In this document: positions 19,196 to 28,141 of the stretch, one piece after another
How positions within the stretch are numbered: the stretch's first letter is position 1
Layout of the letters: each line of letters starts with the position of its first letter
Assembly: GCA_020636645.1 (NCBI GenBank)
Contig: JACJXO010000001.1
Coordinates: 124,001 to 188,000, forward strand
Source: Chitinophagales bacterium
GTDB taxonomy: Bacteria > Bacteroidota > Bacteroidia > Chitinophagales > BACL12
Length of the DNA: 64,000 bases
Direction: 5' to 3'
Notes under the pieces: model-generated
Databases searched by the model: none
Seen by the model: the letters and a program-made list of their open reading frames with translations, nothing else
What the model was told of the DNA's origin: nothing
Program-made: the position numbers and the translations under genes

Positions 19196-19907
19196 ATGCC
19201 AGCCGGCGAAGGTATAGCTGAATGGTATTCTCAATACCATAATACAAGGCATCACTGATGATGGCGTGTCCGATGGATACTTCATCCAGCCAGGGAATAC
19301 ATTGTCTGAAATAAGCCAGATTCTCCAGACTGAGATCATGGCCTGCATTCAGCCCCAGGCCGATGCTTCTGGCGGCCGCTGCTGCTTTCAGATAAGGTAC
19401 AACGGCTTCTTCCTTTCCTGATGGAAACTCTTCCGCGTAGGGACCTGTATATAACTCGATCCGATCCGTACCGGTTGCCTTGGCAGCCATGACCTGTGCC
19501 AGATCCGGATTCAGAAATATGGATACCCGCACCCCGTATCCGTGCAGTTCATCTACCAGTAGTTTCAATTCATCCTGCCGTGCGATGGCATCCCAGCCAT
19601 TGTTGCTGGTCAGTACATCCGGCGGATCAGGTACCAGGGTAGCCTGAGCGGGACGAATGTCGCGGATGATCTGCATATATCTTTCATCCGGGTAGCCTTC
19701 TATATTGAATTCGGTGGTCACCACCGGAGCCAGGTCATAGACATCCTGCAGGGTGATATGACGCTCATCCGGACGCGGATGGACAGTGATGCCTTCAGCG
19801 CCGAAACGCTCACAGTCCTGTGCAAACTTCACCAGATCAGGCACTCTGCCACCACGGGCGTTGCGGATGGTGGCTACCTTGTTGATGTTGACGGAGAGTT
19901 TCGTCAT
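19194..19907 (-). CDS. pdxJ: Pyridoxine 5'-phosphate synthase
   Basis: PdxJ condenses 1-deoxy-xylulose 5-phosphate with aminoacetone phosphate to form pyridoxine 5'-phosphate in the DXP-dependent vitamin B6 pathway. The 237-residue TIM barrel shows the N-terminal 'SVNINKVATIRNARGG', the phosphate and active-site segment 'GITVHPRPDERHI', 'FNIEGYP' and the late 'LNAGHDLSLENL' motif. A TAGTTTTG -7 box ends four bases before the ATG, which predicts a leaderless mRNA and fixes this start. A G/A-rich repeat array begins directly upstream of that box. Confidence 0.97.
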   Translation of the reverse strand: MTKLSVNINKVATIRNARGGRVPDLVKFAQDCERFGAEGITVHPRPDERHITLQDVYDLAPVVTTEFNIEGYPDERYMQIIRDIRPAQATLVPDPPDVLTSNNGWDAIARQDELKLLVDELHGYGVRVSIFLNPDLAQVMAAKATGTDRIELYTGPYAEEFPSGKEEAVVPYLKAAAAARSIGLGLNAGHDLSLENLAYFRQCIPWLDEVSIGHAIISDALYYGIENTIQLYLRRLA

Positions 19908-19910
19908 GCT

Positions 19911-19919
19911 GCAAAACTA
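19911..19919 (-). promoter_or_regulatory. -7 promoter element of pdxJ, flush with the start codon
   Basis: On the minus strand this reads TAGTTTTGC, a perfect TAnnTTTG match, with only three bases (AGC) before ATG. The expected transcription start would fall at the start codon or one to two bases before it. Confidence 0.65.
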
Positions 19920-19920
19920 A

Positions 19921-20224
19921 GTAGCTAATGAGAAAATGGAGGAATGGGGAATGAGAGAATGTGAAAATGAGGGAATGGGGAAATGAGAGAATGTGAAAAT
20001 GAGGAAATGGGGGAATGGGGAAATGAGCTGATGAGGGTATTAGCCGATTAGCCGATGGAAGGGAATGGAGGGAATGGGGAAATGAGAGAATGTGAAAATG
20101 AGGAAATGGGGAAATGGGAAAATGAGCTGATGAGGGTTTTAGCCGATTAGCCGATGGTAGGGAATGGAGGGAATGGGGAAATGAGAGAATGTGAAAATGA
20201 GGAAATGGGGGAATGAGGAATGGG
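19921..20224. repeat. G/A-rich tandem repeat array upstream of pdxJ
   Basis: About 300 bp built from short GGGAATG / GAAATGAG / GAGAATGTG words. Within it a ~99-bp unit recurs: 20061-20159 is complete, 19971-20060 is a copy lacking about nine bases, and a partial copy starts at 20160. Each full unit contains AGCTGATGAGGGT and TTAGCCGATTAGCCGATGG. The array is purine-rich on the plus strand and has no plausible gene. Because the unit is close to a multiple of three, the reverse strand stays open and gives a repetitive His/Pro/Ser-rich spurious frame. The rest of the pdxJ-ahcY gap (20225-20334) shows nothing recognisable. Confidence 0.85.
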
Positions 20225-20334
20225 ACTTCGTTCCAAAAAAATATCCGACCTCTCACTGTCAGCGACGAAAGAGTTGATCGCGTGGTACAAATACAGTGAA
20301 GTGAAACGAACAAGCAGTTGTTATGCGGAGACCC

Positions 20335-20362
20335 AAAAAAAACCCGGCCGCAAGCGGCCGGG
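20335..20362 (-). terminator. Intrinsic terminator of ahcY
   Basis: On the minus strand an 8-bp CCCGGCCG / CGGCCGGG stem with a CTTG loop is followed by T8. It lies 22 bp after the ahcY stop. Confidence 0.9.
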
Positions 20363-20384
20363 ATGATATACAGATCGTGTTGGA

Positions 20385-21701
<1,317 letters not shown>

Positions 21702-21721
21702 GCTTATGCTAACAATTTGAT

Positions 21722-21730
21722 GCAAAGTTA
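21722..21730 (-). promoter_or_regulatory. -7 promoter element of ahcY
   Basis: The minus strand reads TAACTTTGC, matching TAnnTTTG, 20 nt before the ATG at 21701. It rules out the longer upstream reading of ahcY. Confidence 0.7.
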
Positions 21731-21770
21731 CTAAATCGGGTACGCATGCTTGAACCAATCCACACCCTTG

Positions 21771-21803
21771 TTGGTTCATGGACTGAAGCACAAATCATAA
21801 TTT
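21771..21803 (+). promoter_or_regulatory. Promoter of the bacilliredoxin gene
   Basis: A TTG -33 element at 21771-21773 and a perfect -7 box TAATTTTG at 21796-21803 are separated by 22 nt. The predicted transcript start is about 25 nt before the ATG at 21834. Confidence 0.65.
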
Positions 21804-21833
21804 TGTGTCTGATAAACGAAAAAGAAGACAACT

Positions 21834-22247
21834 ATGTATCCTCCTGCTTTAGTAATGCCCATGAAGCAAGAACTGACCTCTGTCGGATTTGAAGACCTGA
21901 CCACAGCCGAAGAGGTTCGTGAAGCCATACAAGACATGCCCGGCACACTTTTGGTGGTCATCAACTCCGTATGCGGTTGCGCAGCCGGCTATGCCCGCCC
22001 CGGTGTCAGACTGAGTCTGCAGCACAGCAAGACCCCGGACAGGCTGGCAACGGTCTTTGCCGGATTCGATATGGAATCTGTAGCTGAAGTGAGAAAACTC
22101 ACCCTGCCCTATCCGCCGTCTTCTCCGTCCATGGCCCTGTTCAAGGACGGTAAGCTGGTGCACTTCATCGAACGCCATCAGATAGAAGGTCACAACGCTG
22201 CCATGGTGGCTGAGAACCTGATGAAGGCATACGATAAGCACTGTTAA
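21834..22247 (+). CDS. BrxA/BrxB family bacilliredoxin
   Basis: A 137-residue thioredoxin-fold protein of the YphP/YqiW family with the hallmark 'NSVCGCAAGYARPG' CGC motif near residue 46 and 'SPSMALFKDGKLVHFIERH' downstream. In Bacillus these proteins remove bacillithiol from S-bacillithiolated proteins. Some Bacteroidota also carry the family, with bacillithiol or another thiol as the likely partner. Length and motif fit the whole family; whether it is BrxA- or BrxB-like cannot be told. It is transcribed divergently from ahcY. Confidence 0.92.
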   Translation: MYPPALVMPMKQELTSVGFEDLTTAEEVREAIQDMPGTLLVVINSVCGCAAGYARPGVRLSLQHSKTPDRLATVFAGFDMESVAEVRKLTLPYPPSSPSMALFKDGKLVHFIERHQIEGHNAAMVAENLMKAYDKHC

Positions 22248-22468
22248 AAGGCGGAAACCGAAATTCGGAAGGCGGAACAGGTATCGAATACCTGACTTGT
22301 CGGGCATGGATCAAACCGACCGCACGGATGCTTTGCATCGGGTAAAGTATCAGAAATGCACATTCATGCAGATCATTTCGGCGACCGTTATCTCAAATAC
22401 CCTGATCCTTCAGATCAGTACTATCTTGTCAAATCCGTGTTTCGCCCCCAGATTATCCTGATCAAGTC

Positions 22469-22476
22469 TATTTTTG
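22469..22476 (+). promoter_or_regulatory. -7 promoter element before the GPH transporter
   Basis: TATTTTTG fits TAnnTTTG and ends 7 nt before the proposed TTG start, predicting a leader of only about four or five bases. The preceding 22248-22468 segment holds no gene, only a short G/A-rich string near 22250-22280. Confidence 0.5.
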
Positions 22477-22483
22477 TGCCGTC

Positions 22484-23890
22484 TTGACCAGAGAGAACAT
22501 TCCACTCAGAGGGCAGCTGGCCTATGCATCGGGTATGCTCGGATGGAGCACGCTTACCAGTGCTGTAGCGGTCATGCTGGTCTATTTTTATCAGCCACCA
22601 TCTGAGAGCGGACTGGTCAACCTCATTCCGAAGATCGGCGTATTGGGCGTAGTGAATGCTATGAGCCTCATCATGATCACCGCCCGGTTGTGGGATGCTG
22701 TGATCGATCCGGTCATTGCCTGGTTCAGCGATAAAAGCCAGCACAGGCTGGGGCGACGTATCTGGTTCATGCGCATCTCCCTCCTTCCGATCCTGGTGAC
22801 CTGTTTCTTCCTGTTCACTCCTGCCACCCGCATGGAAAGCCAGGCCAATATCTGGTATCTGGTGTTCATTCAGATCCTGTTCAACCTGTCGGTCTCACTG
22901 TATATCATTCCTTATAATGCCATGCTGCCGGAGCTGGGACATAGTTCCATTCTCAAACTGCGGCTGGCCACCTACCAGCAACTTGGTTTCATCATCGGGT
23001 GGATACTGGCAGCCAGTTGTCCGGCACTGGTGGACTATTTCAAATCCAATGGCATGGAACCTTTCAGGGCCTACCAGTATGCCATCTGGATCGTGTTCTC
23101 CATAGGTTGTTTATTCCTGGTATTTCCTGCCTTCTTCGTCAACGAAAAACGTTATTGCGATGGCGTACCCACCAGCGACAGCCTGTTCGGCAACCTGATA
23201 CCAGTATTGAAGAACAGGAACTTCTTTCTGTATCTGGTCAGCGACTTCACCTATTTCATTTCGCTGACCACCATGGGCACCGGTGCACTGTATTATGTAA
23301 CGGTACTGCTGCATCTGCCCGAACGTTATGGCACCATCATGATCATCATCATGGTGAGCCTGAGTGTCTTGTTCTACCCGCTGGTCAACTGGCTGGGAGC
23401 GAGGGTCAGCAAAAAGGTCATCGTGCTGATCAGTTTGATAGGTCTGGCATTCATCTTTCTGTATGTATTCTACCTGGGGAACATGGGTATGGCCGACAGT
23501 ACCGAAGCGATACTGCTGTCTGTAGTGATGGCTGTACCACTGGCATTCCTGGGCATCCTGCCTCCGGTCATCCTGGCAGAGATCACGCAGTATGACAGCA
23601 TCCGCACCGGGCAGAACCGGGAAGCTACCTACTTTGCCATTCGCAGTCTGTTCATTCAGTTCGGACAGACACTGGGATTGGCATTGTTCACCATCCTTAT
23701 CGGGCTGGAAGCGGACAAGGGTACCGGGCGATGGCTGCAGGAAGTCTTTCCCAATATTCCATTTGAAGAACTGGGCATACGTCTGACGGGCATCATCGGG
23801 TTCAGTTTGTGCCTGCTGGCAGCTTTGATCTTCCTGTCGTTCAGGTATAATAAGATGGCAGGGAAGCTGAGGGAGTGGGAAGGGGAGTGA
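22484..23890 (+). CDS. GPH/MFS family transporter (sugar:cation symporter type)
   Basis: A 468-residue, about 12-helix inner-membrane transporter. The N-terminal 'RGQLAYASGMLGWS' helix, the 'RLWDAVIDPVIAWFSDKSQHRLGRRIWFM' loop with its charged residues and the 'MMPELGH'-like 'PYNAMLPELGHSS' segment are typical of the glycoside-pentoside-hexuronide:cation symporter branch. The substrate cannot be inferred. The start is a TTG: the first ATG would remove half of the first helix, and the -7 box at 22469 sits just upstream of the TTG. It has no co-transcribed enzyme neighbours. Confidence 0.88.
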   Translation: MTRENIPLRGQLAYASGMLGWSTLTSAVAVMLVYFYQPPSESGLVNLIPKIGVLGVVNAMSLIMITARLWDAVIDPVIAWFSDKSQHRLGRRIWFMRISLLPILVTCFFLFTPATRMESQANIWYLVFIQILFNLSVSLYIIPYNAMLPELGHSSILKLRLATYQQLGFIIGWILAASCPALVDYFKSNGMEPFRAYQYAIWIVFSIGCLFLVFPAFFVNEKRYCDGVPTSDSLFGNLIPVLKNRNFFLYLVSDFTYFISLTTMGTGALYYVTVLLHLPERYGTIMIIIMVSLSVLFYPLVNWLGARVSKKVIVLISLIGLAFIFLYVFYLGNMGMADSTEAILLSVVMAVPLAFLGILPPVILAEITQYDSIRTGQNREATYFAIRSLFIQFGQTLGLALFTILIGLEADKGTGRWLQEVFPNIPFEELGIRLTGIIGFSLCLLAALIFLSFRYNKMAGKLREWEGE

Positions 23891-24142
23891 AAGTAAGCAG
23901 TTGGCGATTGGCGGTGGGCAGTTGTAGAAAATCGGAGTTCGGAGGACGGAAGGCGGAATGGGGAAGCACGGGTAACGGTAAAACGCTATTCGAAGGCAGG
24001 GTTAAAATGCACTCCCTTTCAGCCTTACAAAAATGATAAACAGATGCACACAGCTCACTTTAGCAGCTCGCCCCTGCTAGTGTACAGCGAATTCTTTAGG
24101 GCATTAATTTACTACTATCTCGCCCATTTTGTATATACAGTA

Positions 24143-24742
24143 TTACCACATGCTTTTATTTTCAATTTTATATTGATAAGGATTCTCAGAGTCCATTTCA
24201 CCATTGTGATAGATTAGGAAAACTGCTGAATCCTGGTCAAAATTTATTGTTTCAATCCGTTTAATTTCTCTTAAGCATAAACTGCTTTCGTAAACAATTT
24301 CTTTGTTGAAAATCAGATATTTTCTTTCGGTCAAATGAATTAGTTCACCACAAGACATTATTCCACCAGTCGTGACTTGAATTTTATAACCATCAGCAAT
24401 TTTGCTTTCATAAATTGTCCGTCCGAACAAATAAGTAAATAAACTTAAAAGAATTAATGGGATAAGAATCACGACCGTAATGAGTTTCCTCGTGGTATTT
24501 TTTACAAGGGCGAAATATATAATGGTTGTCATTAGGAATATTATTCCAATAGCCAAGTTTGAGTAAAGTCCTTTCAGTTTGTACCCATTAAATGAAAGAA
24601 CTGTCAAAACAAAAAAAGTCACGGTGATTAGAACCAACATTCTATTGATTACATTCTCCATCTTCGGGAAATTCCATTTTGTCAATTGAGGAATCCAATT
24701 CAGTCCGATTACAATCAAAACGAATATTACTAGTACGGTCAT
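24143..24742 (-). CDS. AT-rich membrane protein of unknown function
   Basis: A 199-residue protein with four hydrophobic segments in its first ~110 residues ('VLVIFVLIVIGLNWI', 'VLITVTFFVLTVLSF', 'LAIGIIFLMTTIIYFAL', 'ITVVILIPLILLSLFTYLF') and a soluble C-terminal domain with several Cys ('GGIMSCGELIHLTERKYL'). The codon use is clearly AT-richer than the flanking core genes, with many AAA, TTT and ATT codons. No family is recognised. It is the first of three small minus-strand genes that form an accessory patch; about 250 bp on its left has no gene. Confidence 0.7.
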   Translation of the reverse strand: MTVLVIFVLIVIGLNWIPQLTKWNFPKMENVINRMLVLITVTFFVLTVLSFNGYKLKGLYSNLAIGIIFLMTTIIYFALVKNTTRKLITVVILIPLILLSLFTYLFGRTIYESKIADGYKIQVTTGGIMSCGELIHLTERKYLIFNKEIVYESSLCLREIKRIETINFDQDSAVFLIYHNGEMDSENPYQYKIENKSMW

Positions 24743-24745
24743 TAT

Positions 24746-24905
24746 TCAAATGAATGGTAATGTTTTCAGGAATTGCGTACAGGCGGGATTTTTACCGCCA
24801 ATGTTTATGGGGAGAACTGAACTTTCAACTACCGCTAAACTGTCTACGGAGCATGAAACCCTGCCAGTGGCAAATGTGCTGTTATGTACCGTTTTTACTT
24901 TAAAC
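24746..24905. repeat. Cassette-like intergenic spacer with inverted repeats
   Basis: A short spacer between two small minus-strand genes with no convincing coding content. It contains a short inverted repeat GCGGGA-TTTTTA-CCGCC (24783-24799) and, on the minus strand, a run starting near ACATAACAGCACATTTGCC. From memory I recognise this wording, with 'GTTTCATGCTCCGTAGA' and 'AACATTGGCGGTAAAAATCC', as an intergenic element repeated next to small mobile genes in many Bacteroidota. I cannot verify that here. Confidence 0.45.
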
Positions 24906-25307
24906 TTACCATTGTCCTCCCGGTGAAAATAGAAATTCAACGTCTGTATTCAAGTCATACAACCATTGGTAACCGCTTGTTTCTTTGCCGAAAAAAGGTT
25001 CAAGTAAATTCAACATATTTTGATAAGCTGTTTCTGTCAAGTCACAAAAGAAGTTTTTCTTGTCAACTGTAGTAATGCCGAGATCCTTGTCTGCGAGCCG
25101 GAGTGTCAAATTGCAGTTCAGTTTCTCGATAAAGTCCAGTTCTTTCATATCAAGATCTTTATTGTGTCCTAGAATTTTCTGTTGAATAGCGTCATAAAAC
25201 TTCTGGGCTTGAATATCGTCAAAGTCATAAAGCCGCACCAACTTGTCTGTCTCCACTCCGGTATATTTTCCTCCATCACTTATGTCGTCAAGGTATTCTA
25301 ATTTCAT
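24906..25307 (-). CDS. Conserved Bacteroidota hypothetical protein
   Basis: A 133-residue soluble protein, AT-rich like its neighbours. It begins 'MKLEYLDDISDGGKY' and has a central 'LDFIEKLNCNLTLRLADKD' and a C-terminal 'GYQWLYDLNTDVEFLFSPG'. I recall similar sequences from small mobile genes of Bacteroidota but know no function. There is no signal peptide, membrane segment or catalytic motif. It is followed (minus strand) by the repeat-like spacer at 24746-24905 and preceded by the imperfect palindromes at 25308-25409, consistent with a gene cassette. Confidence 0.7.
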   Translation of the reverse strand: MKLEYLDDISDGGKYTGVETDKLVRLYDFDDIQAQKFYDAIQQKILGHNKDLDMKELDFIEKLNCNLTLRLADKDLGITTVDKKNFFCDLTETAYQNMLNLLEPFFGKETSGYQWLYDLNTDVEFLFSPGGQW

Positions 25308-25409
25308 ATCGGTGTCATTCTAAAATAGTGCATAACGGCGATCAAGTATAAGCGCAGTTGCTAACGATAGGAAGCAATTATCGCTCCTACAATGTTACCA
25401 CACGTCAGT
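25308..25409. other. attC-like imperfect palindromic spacer
   Basis: About 100 bp between two AT-rich genes. GTGCATAACG near the left end faces TGTTACCAC near the right end as imperfect inverted boxes. Between them TAGGAAGC and GCTCCTA can pair with one bulged A, and CGATA/TATCG pairs around GGAAGCAAT. Outer RYYYAAC/GTTRRRY-like boxes with inner arms and an extrahelical base recall integron attC sites, but the match is loose and no integrase gene is present. Confidence 0.35.
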
Positions 25410-25946
25410 TTATTTTTTAATCTCATACCAAATACATTTTTCAAAATCAGGATAGTCTTTCAATTTTGGGTGATTAAATTCCCCTTTTTTAGACATTCCT
25501 ATTTTTTTCATCACATTTTCTGATTTTTTGTTTCCAATAGTACAAGTTGAAACAACCTTTTCAAGGTCTAATTCACTAAATGCAAATTCCAAGCACCTTT
25601 TAGCTCCTTCTGTTGCATATCCTTTTCCCCAAGAACTCTTTTTCAAACGCCACCCTATATCTGTTGCTGGGGTGAATTCCGTTTCATATTCTTGATAAGC
25701 TAACCCAATAAATCCTATTAGTTCTCCAGTATCTAAAATCTCCGTTGCAAAATAATTGTATCCATTCTTATCATAGTGTTTTTGTAATCTTTCGATAAAT
25801 TCAGCAGTTTCTTGTTGAGTAAGTGGTTTGGGGAAATGTTCCATAACATCTAAATCCGAATTTATTTCAGCGAAATCATTTAGGTCTTCTTTTTTCCAAT
25901 TTCTGAATCCAAGTCTTTCAGATCTAAAAATGTATTTGTCTTTCAA
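25410..25946 (-). CDS. GNAT family N-acetyltransferase (RimJ/RimL-like)
   Basis: A 178-residue acetyl-CoA-dependent transferase. 'SERLGFRNWKKEDLNDFAEI' opens the fold, and the acetyl-CoA pyrophosphate loop is 'RLKKSSWGKGYATEGA', followed by 'LDLEKVVSTCTIGNKKSENVMKKIG', the usual RimJ/RimL-type ending. Such enzymes acetylate ribosomal proteins or small amines; the substrate here is unknown. It is AT-rich and Lys-rich in contrast to the core genes around it, which suggests acquisition together with the two genes on its left. The roughly 280 bp on its right to purE hold nothing I recognise. Confidence 0.88.
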   Translation of the reverse strand: MKDKYIFRSERLGFRNWKKEDLNDFAEINSDLDVMEHFPKPLTQQETAEFIERLQKHYDKNGYNYFATEILDTGELIGFIGLAYQEYETEFTPATDIGWRLKKSSWGKGYATEGAKRCLEFAFSELDLEKVVSTCTIGNKKSENVMKKIGMSKKGEFNHPKLKDYPDFEKCIWYEIKK

Positions 25947-26229
25947 GTTCTATTAATTTTTTGATGTGTACTAGCCTGTTTTTACCAGGACATTTTGTTC
26001 GGGTATCCCTCTAATTTAGCTACAAAAGCGAATGTTTTAACAGATGTATATCAGGTATCTGATTCATTCAGGGTGGCAACGAAGGCACCAGGATACTTCA
26101 TAGCCCGGATTGCAGTGGCAGCTCTCCGGCCAAACGGGAATGTGTAAGCTTATAATTGAATAACTGAGCCGGAGACTACAACGGAAAGCCGGTCTCCGTA
26201 ACTGGCTGGCAGGAGGCTGCTTGCTCCTA

Positions 26230-26730
26230 CTATTTCCAGCCTTTCTCTTCCAGCTTCTTTGCTTTCTTCTCCACTGTCTCTTTCATGTCCTGCTTGTAGG
26301 CGAGAACCTTCTGCTGCAGATCGGCATCTGTGCTGGCGAGGATCTGGGCGGCGAGGATGCCTGCGTTCTTGGCAGCGTTGAGGGCTACGGTGGCTACCGG
26401 TACGCCGTTGGGCATCTGGAGTATTGAAAGAATGCTGTCCCAGCCGTCGATGGAGTTGCTGGATCTTACAGGGACGCCGATAACAGGTAATGGCGAGATG
26501 CTGGCTACCATGCCCGGCAGGTGAGCTGCTCCGCCGGCGCCGGCAATGATGACACGGATACCTCTTTCATGGGCATGGGTGGCGAAATCGACCATACGCT
26601 GCGGAGTACGATGAGCTGATACCACGGTCACCTCCACCGGAATGCCGAAATGCTCCAGCACCTCTGCGGCGTCTTTCATGACGGAGAGATCGGAATCGGA
26701 GCCCATGATGATGCTGACCACTGGTTTCAT
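26230..26730 (-). CDS. purE: N5-carboxyaminoimidazole ribonucleotide mutase
   Basis: Class I PurE moves the carboxyl group of N5-CAIR to C4 to give CAIR in purine synthesis. The 166-residue protein has 'IMGSDSDLSVM', 'SAHRTPQRM' with the catalytic His, 'IAGAGGAAHLPGM' and 'GVPVRSSNSIDGWDSI', all diagnostic. It overlaps purK by four bases (ATGA), so the two enzymes of the step are translated together. Confidence 0.98.
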   Translation of the reverse strand: MKPVVSIIMGSDSDLSVMKDAAEVLEHFGIPVEVTVVSAHRTPQRMVDFATHAHERGIRVIIAGAGGAAHLPGMVASISPLPVIGVPVRSSNSIDGWDSILSILQMPNGVPVATVALNAAKNAGILAAQILASTDADLQQKVLAYKQDMKETVEKKAKKLEEKGWK

Positions 26731-27881
26731 GCTTTGATCTTTAAGTTGTCCTTTACAAAGTTCGCCTTTTCTCTTGCCTTTGCCGCATCACTGTCCACAA
26801 TGGTCACATGACCCATCTTGCGGAAAGGCTTGGTGATCTTCTTTCCGTACAGGTGCACATAGACCCCCTCCATGGCGAGGCATTCAGGTAAACCTTCATA
26901 GATGGCTTCGCCGGTGTAGCCGTCTTCACCCAGCAGATTGACCATCATGCTGGTGGTGGAGAGGGCTGTACTTCCGAGGGGTAATCCGAAGATGCTGCGC
27001 AACAGCTGCTGGTATTGGGAAGTGATGTTCGCTTCTATGGTATGGTGGCCGCTGTTGTGGGGACGAGGAGCTACTTCGTTCACCAGGATATCGCCATCAG
27101 CTGTGAGGAACATCTCTACTGCCAAAACTCCATACAGGTTCATGGCTTCAATGGTGCGTACAGCCAGTTGTTGTGCTTTCTGTTCGAGTTCGCTGTTGAT
27201 ATGCGCCGGACTCAGCAGGAATTCCACCAGGTTGGCTGTGGGATGAAATTCCATCTCCACTGCCGGAAACGCTTTGGTATCGCCGTTGGTGCTGCGAGCC
27301 ACGATCACGGCCAGTTCCTTTTCAAAGGGGATGAGTTCTTCGGCCAGTGATGCACCGGGTAAAAGTTTATCCAGATCGTCTTTGGTACGCACTACCTGAA
27401 CGCCTTTGCCATCGTATCCGGCTGTACAACTTTTCTGGACGAACGGCAGCGTTCTGGTACCTGAAGCAACTGCCTGTCTGATGGCATCTGCATCATCATA
27501 TAAGGTGAACGGACTGGTGGGAATACCATGCTCCACATAGAAGCTTTTCTGTTTGCCTTTGTCCTTGATAATGTCCAGCATGTCTGGGTCGGGAAAGACC
27601 TTTTTGCCCTGCGCCTTCAGATCGCGGAGGGCATCGGTGTTGACGTGTTCGATCTCGATGGTGATATAGTGCGCCTCGGCACAAAAGGCCATGACGGCAT
27701 CATAGTCCTTGAAACTGCCACAGGTGAACTGCCATGCCAATCGGCTGCAGGAACAATCGGGATCAGGATCCAGCACATGGCAACGGATGTTCCAATCGGA
27801 CGCAGCCTCTATCAGCATCTTGCCCAGTTGTCCGCCACCAAGGATGTGTAAGGTCAGGTCGTGGCCTTTGACTTGTTGCAT
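26727..27881 (-). CDS. purK: 5-(carboxyamino)imidazole ribonucleotide synthase
   Basis: PurK is an ATP-grasp enzyme that makes N5-CAIR from AIR, bicarbonate and ATP, feeding PurE. The 384-residue protein opens with 'ILGGGQLGKMLIEAA', has the ATP-grasp 'FVQKSCTAGYDGKGVQVV' loop, and the 'NEVAPRPHNSGHHTIEA' active-site strand. A TACTTTTG -7 box ends four bases before the ATG, so its transcript is probably leaderless and the start is firm. A G/A-rich repeat array begins just upstream of that box, exactly as at pdxJ. Confidence 0.98.
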   Translation of the reverse strand: MQQVKGHDLTLHILGGGQLGKMLIEAASDWNIRCHVLDPDPDCSCSRLAWQFTCGSFKDYDAVMAFCAEAHYITIEIEHVNTDALRDLKAQGKKVFPDPDMLDIIKDKGKQKSFYVEHGIPTSPFTLYDDADAIRQAVASGTRTLPFVQKSCTAGYDGKGVQVVRTKDDLDKLLPGASLAEELIPFEKELAVIVARSTNGDTKAFPAVEMEFHPTANLVEFLLSPAHINSELEQKAQQLAVRTIEAMNLYGVLAVEMFLTADGDILVNEVAPRPHNSGHHTIEANITSQYQQLLRSIFGLPLGSTALSTTSMMVNLLGEDGYTGEAIYEGLPECLAMEGVYVHLYGKKITKPFRKMGHVTIVDSDAAKAREKANFVKDNLKIKA

Positions 27882-27885
27882 GGGG

Positions 27886-27893
27886 CAAAAGTA
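27886..27893 (-). promoter_or_regulatory. -7 promoter element of purEK, flush with the start codon
   Basis: The minus strand reads TACTTTTG, a perfect TAnnTTTG, four bases before the purK ATG. The predicted transcription start is at or one base before the start codon. Confidence 0.65.
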
Positions 27894-27895
27894 AC

Positions 27896-28141
27896 CAATG
27901 AGGGGATGGGAGAATGGGAGAATGTGGAAAGGAGGGAATGGGAGAATGTGAAAATGAGAGAATCAGAAAATGGGGGAATTGGAAAATGGGGAAATTAGAG
28001 AATTAGATAATGAGGGAATGAGCCGATGAGGGGATGGGAAAATGTGGAAATTAGAGAATGGGGGAATGGGGAAATGTGGAAATTAGAGAATTAGATAATG
28101 AGGGGATGAGCTAATGGGAGAATGAGGGAACGAGAGAATGA
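27896..28141. repeat. G/A-rich repeat array upstream of purK
   Basis: About 245 bp of irregular tandem words (GGGAGAATG, GGAAATTAGAGAATTAG, GAGCCGATGAGG) resembling the array before pdxJ. Two longer copies of GAAATTAGAGAATTAGATAATGAG are separated by about 90 bp. It is purine-rich on the plus strand and has no gene. To its right, up to 28322, there is only low-complexity CATTCACCATTCACTTCTCA-like sequence. Confidence 0.8.

Noticed and set aside
19921..20224. Possible CRISPR array
   Set aside because: Repeats are adjacent and internally degenerate, with no constant repeat alternating with unique spacers and no cas genes nearby.
19837..20313. Reverse-strand frame coding His/Pro/Ser/Phe-rich repeats
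   Set aside because: It is produced by the G/A-rich array whose unit is close to a multiple of three; it overlaps the pdxJ start and has no ribosome site or signal.
24746..24940. 64-residue frame before the conserved hypothetical gene
   Set aside because: It overlaps the end of the 24906-25307 gene and otherwise covers the cassette-like spacer; no start signal or family resemblance.
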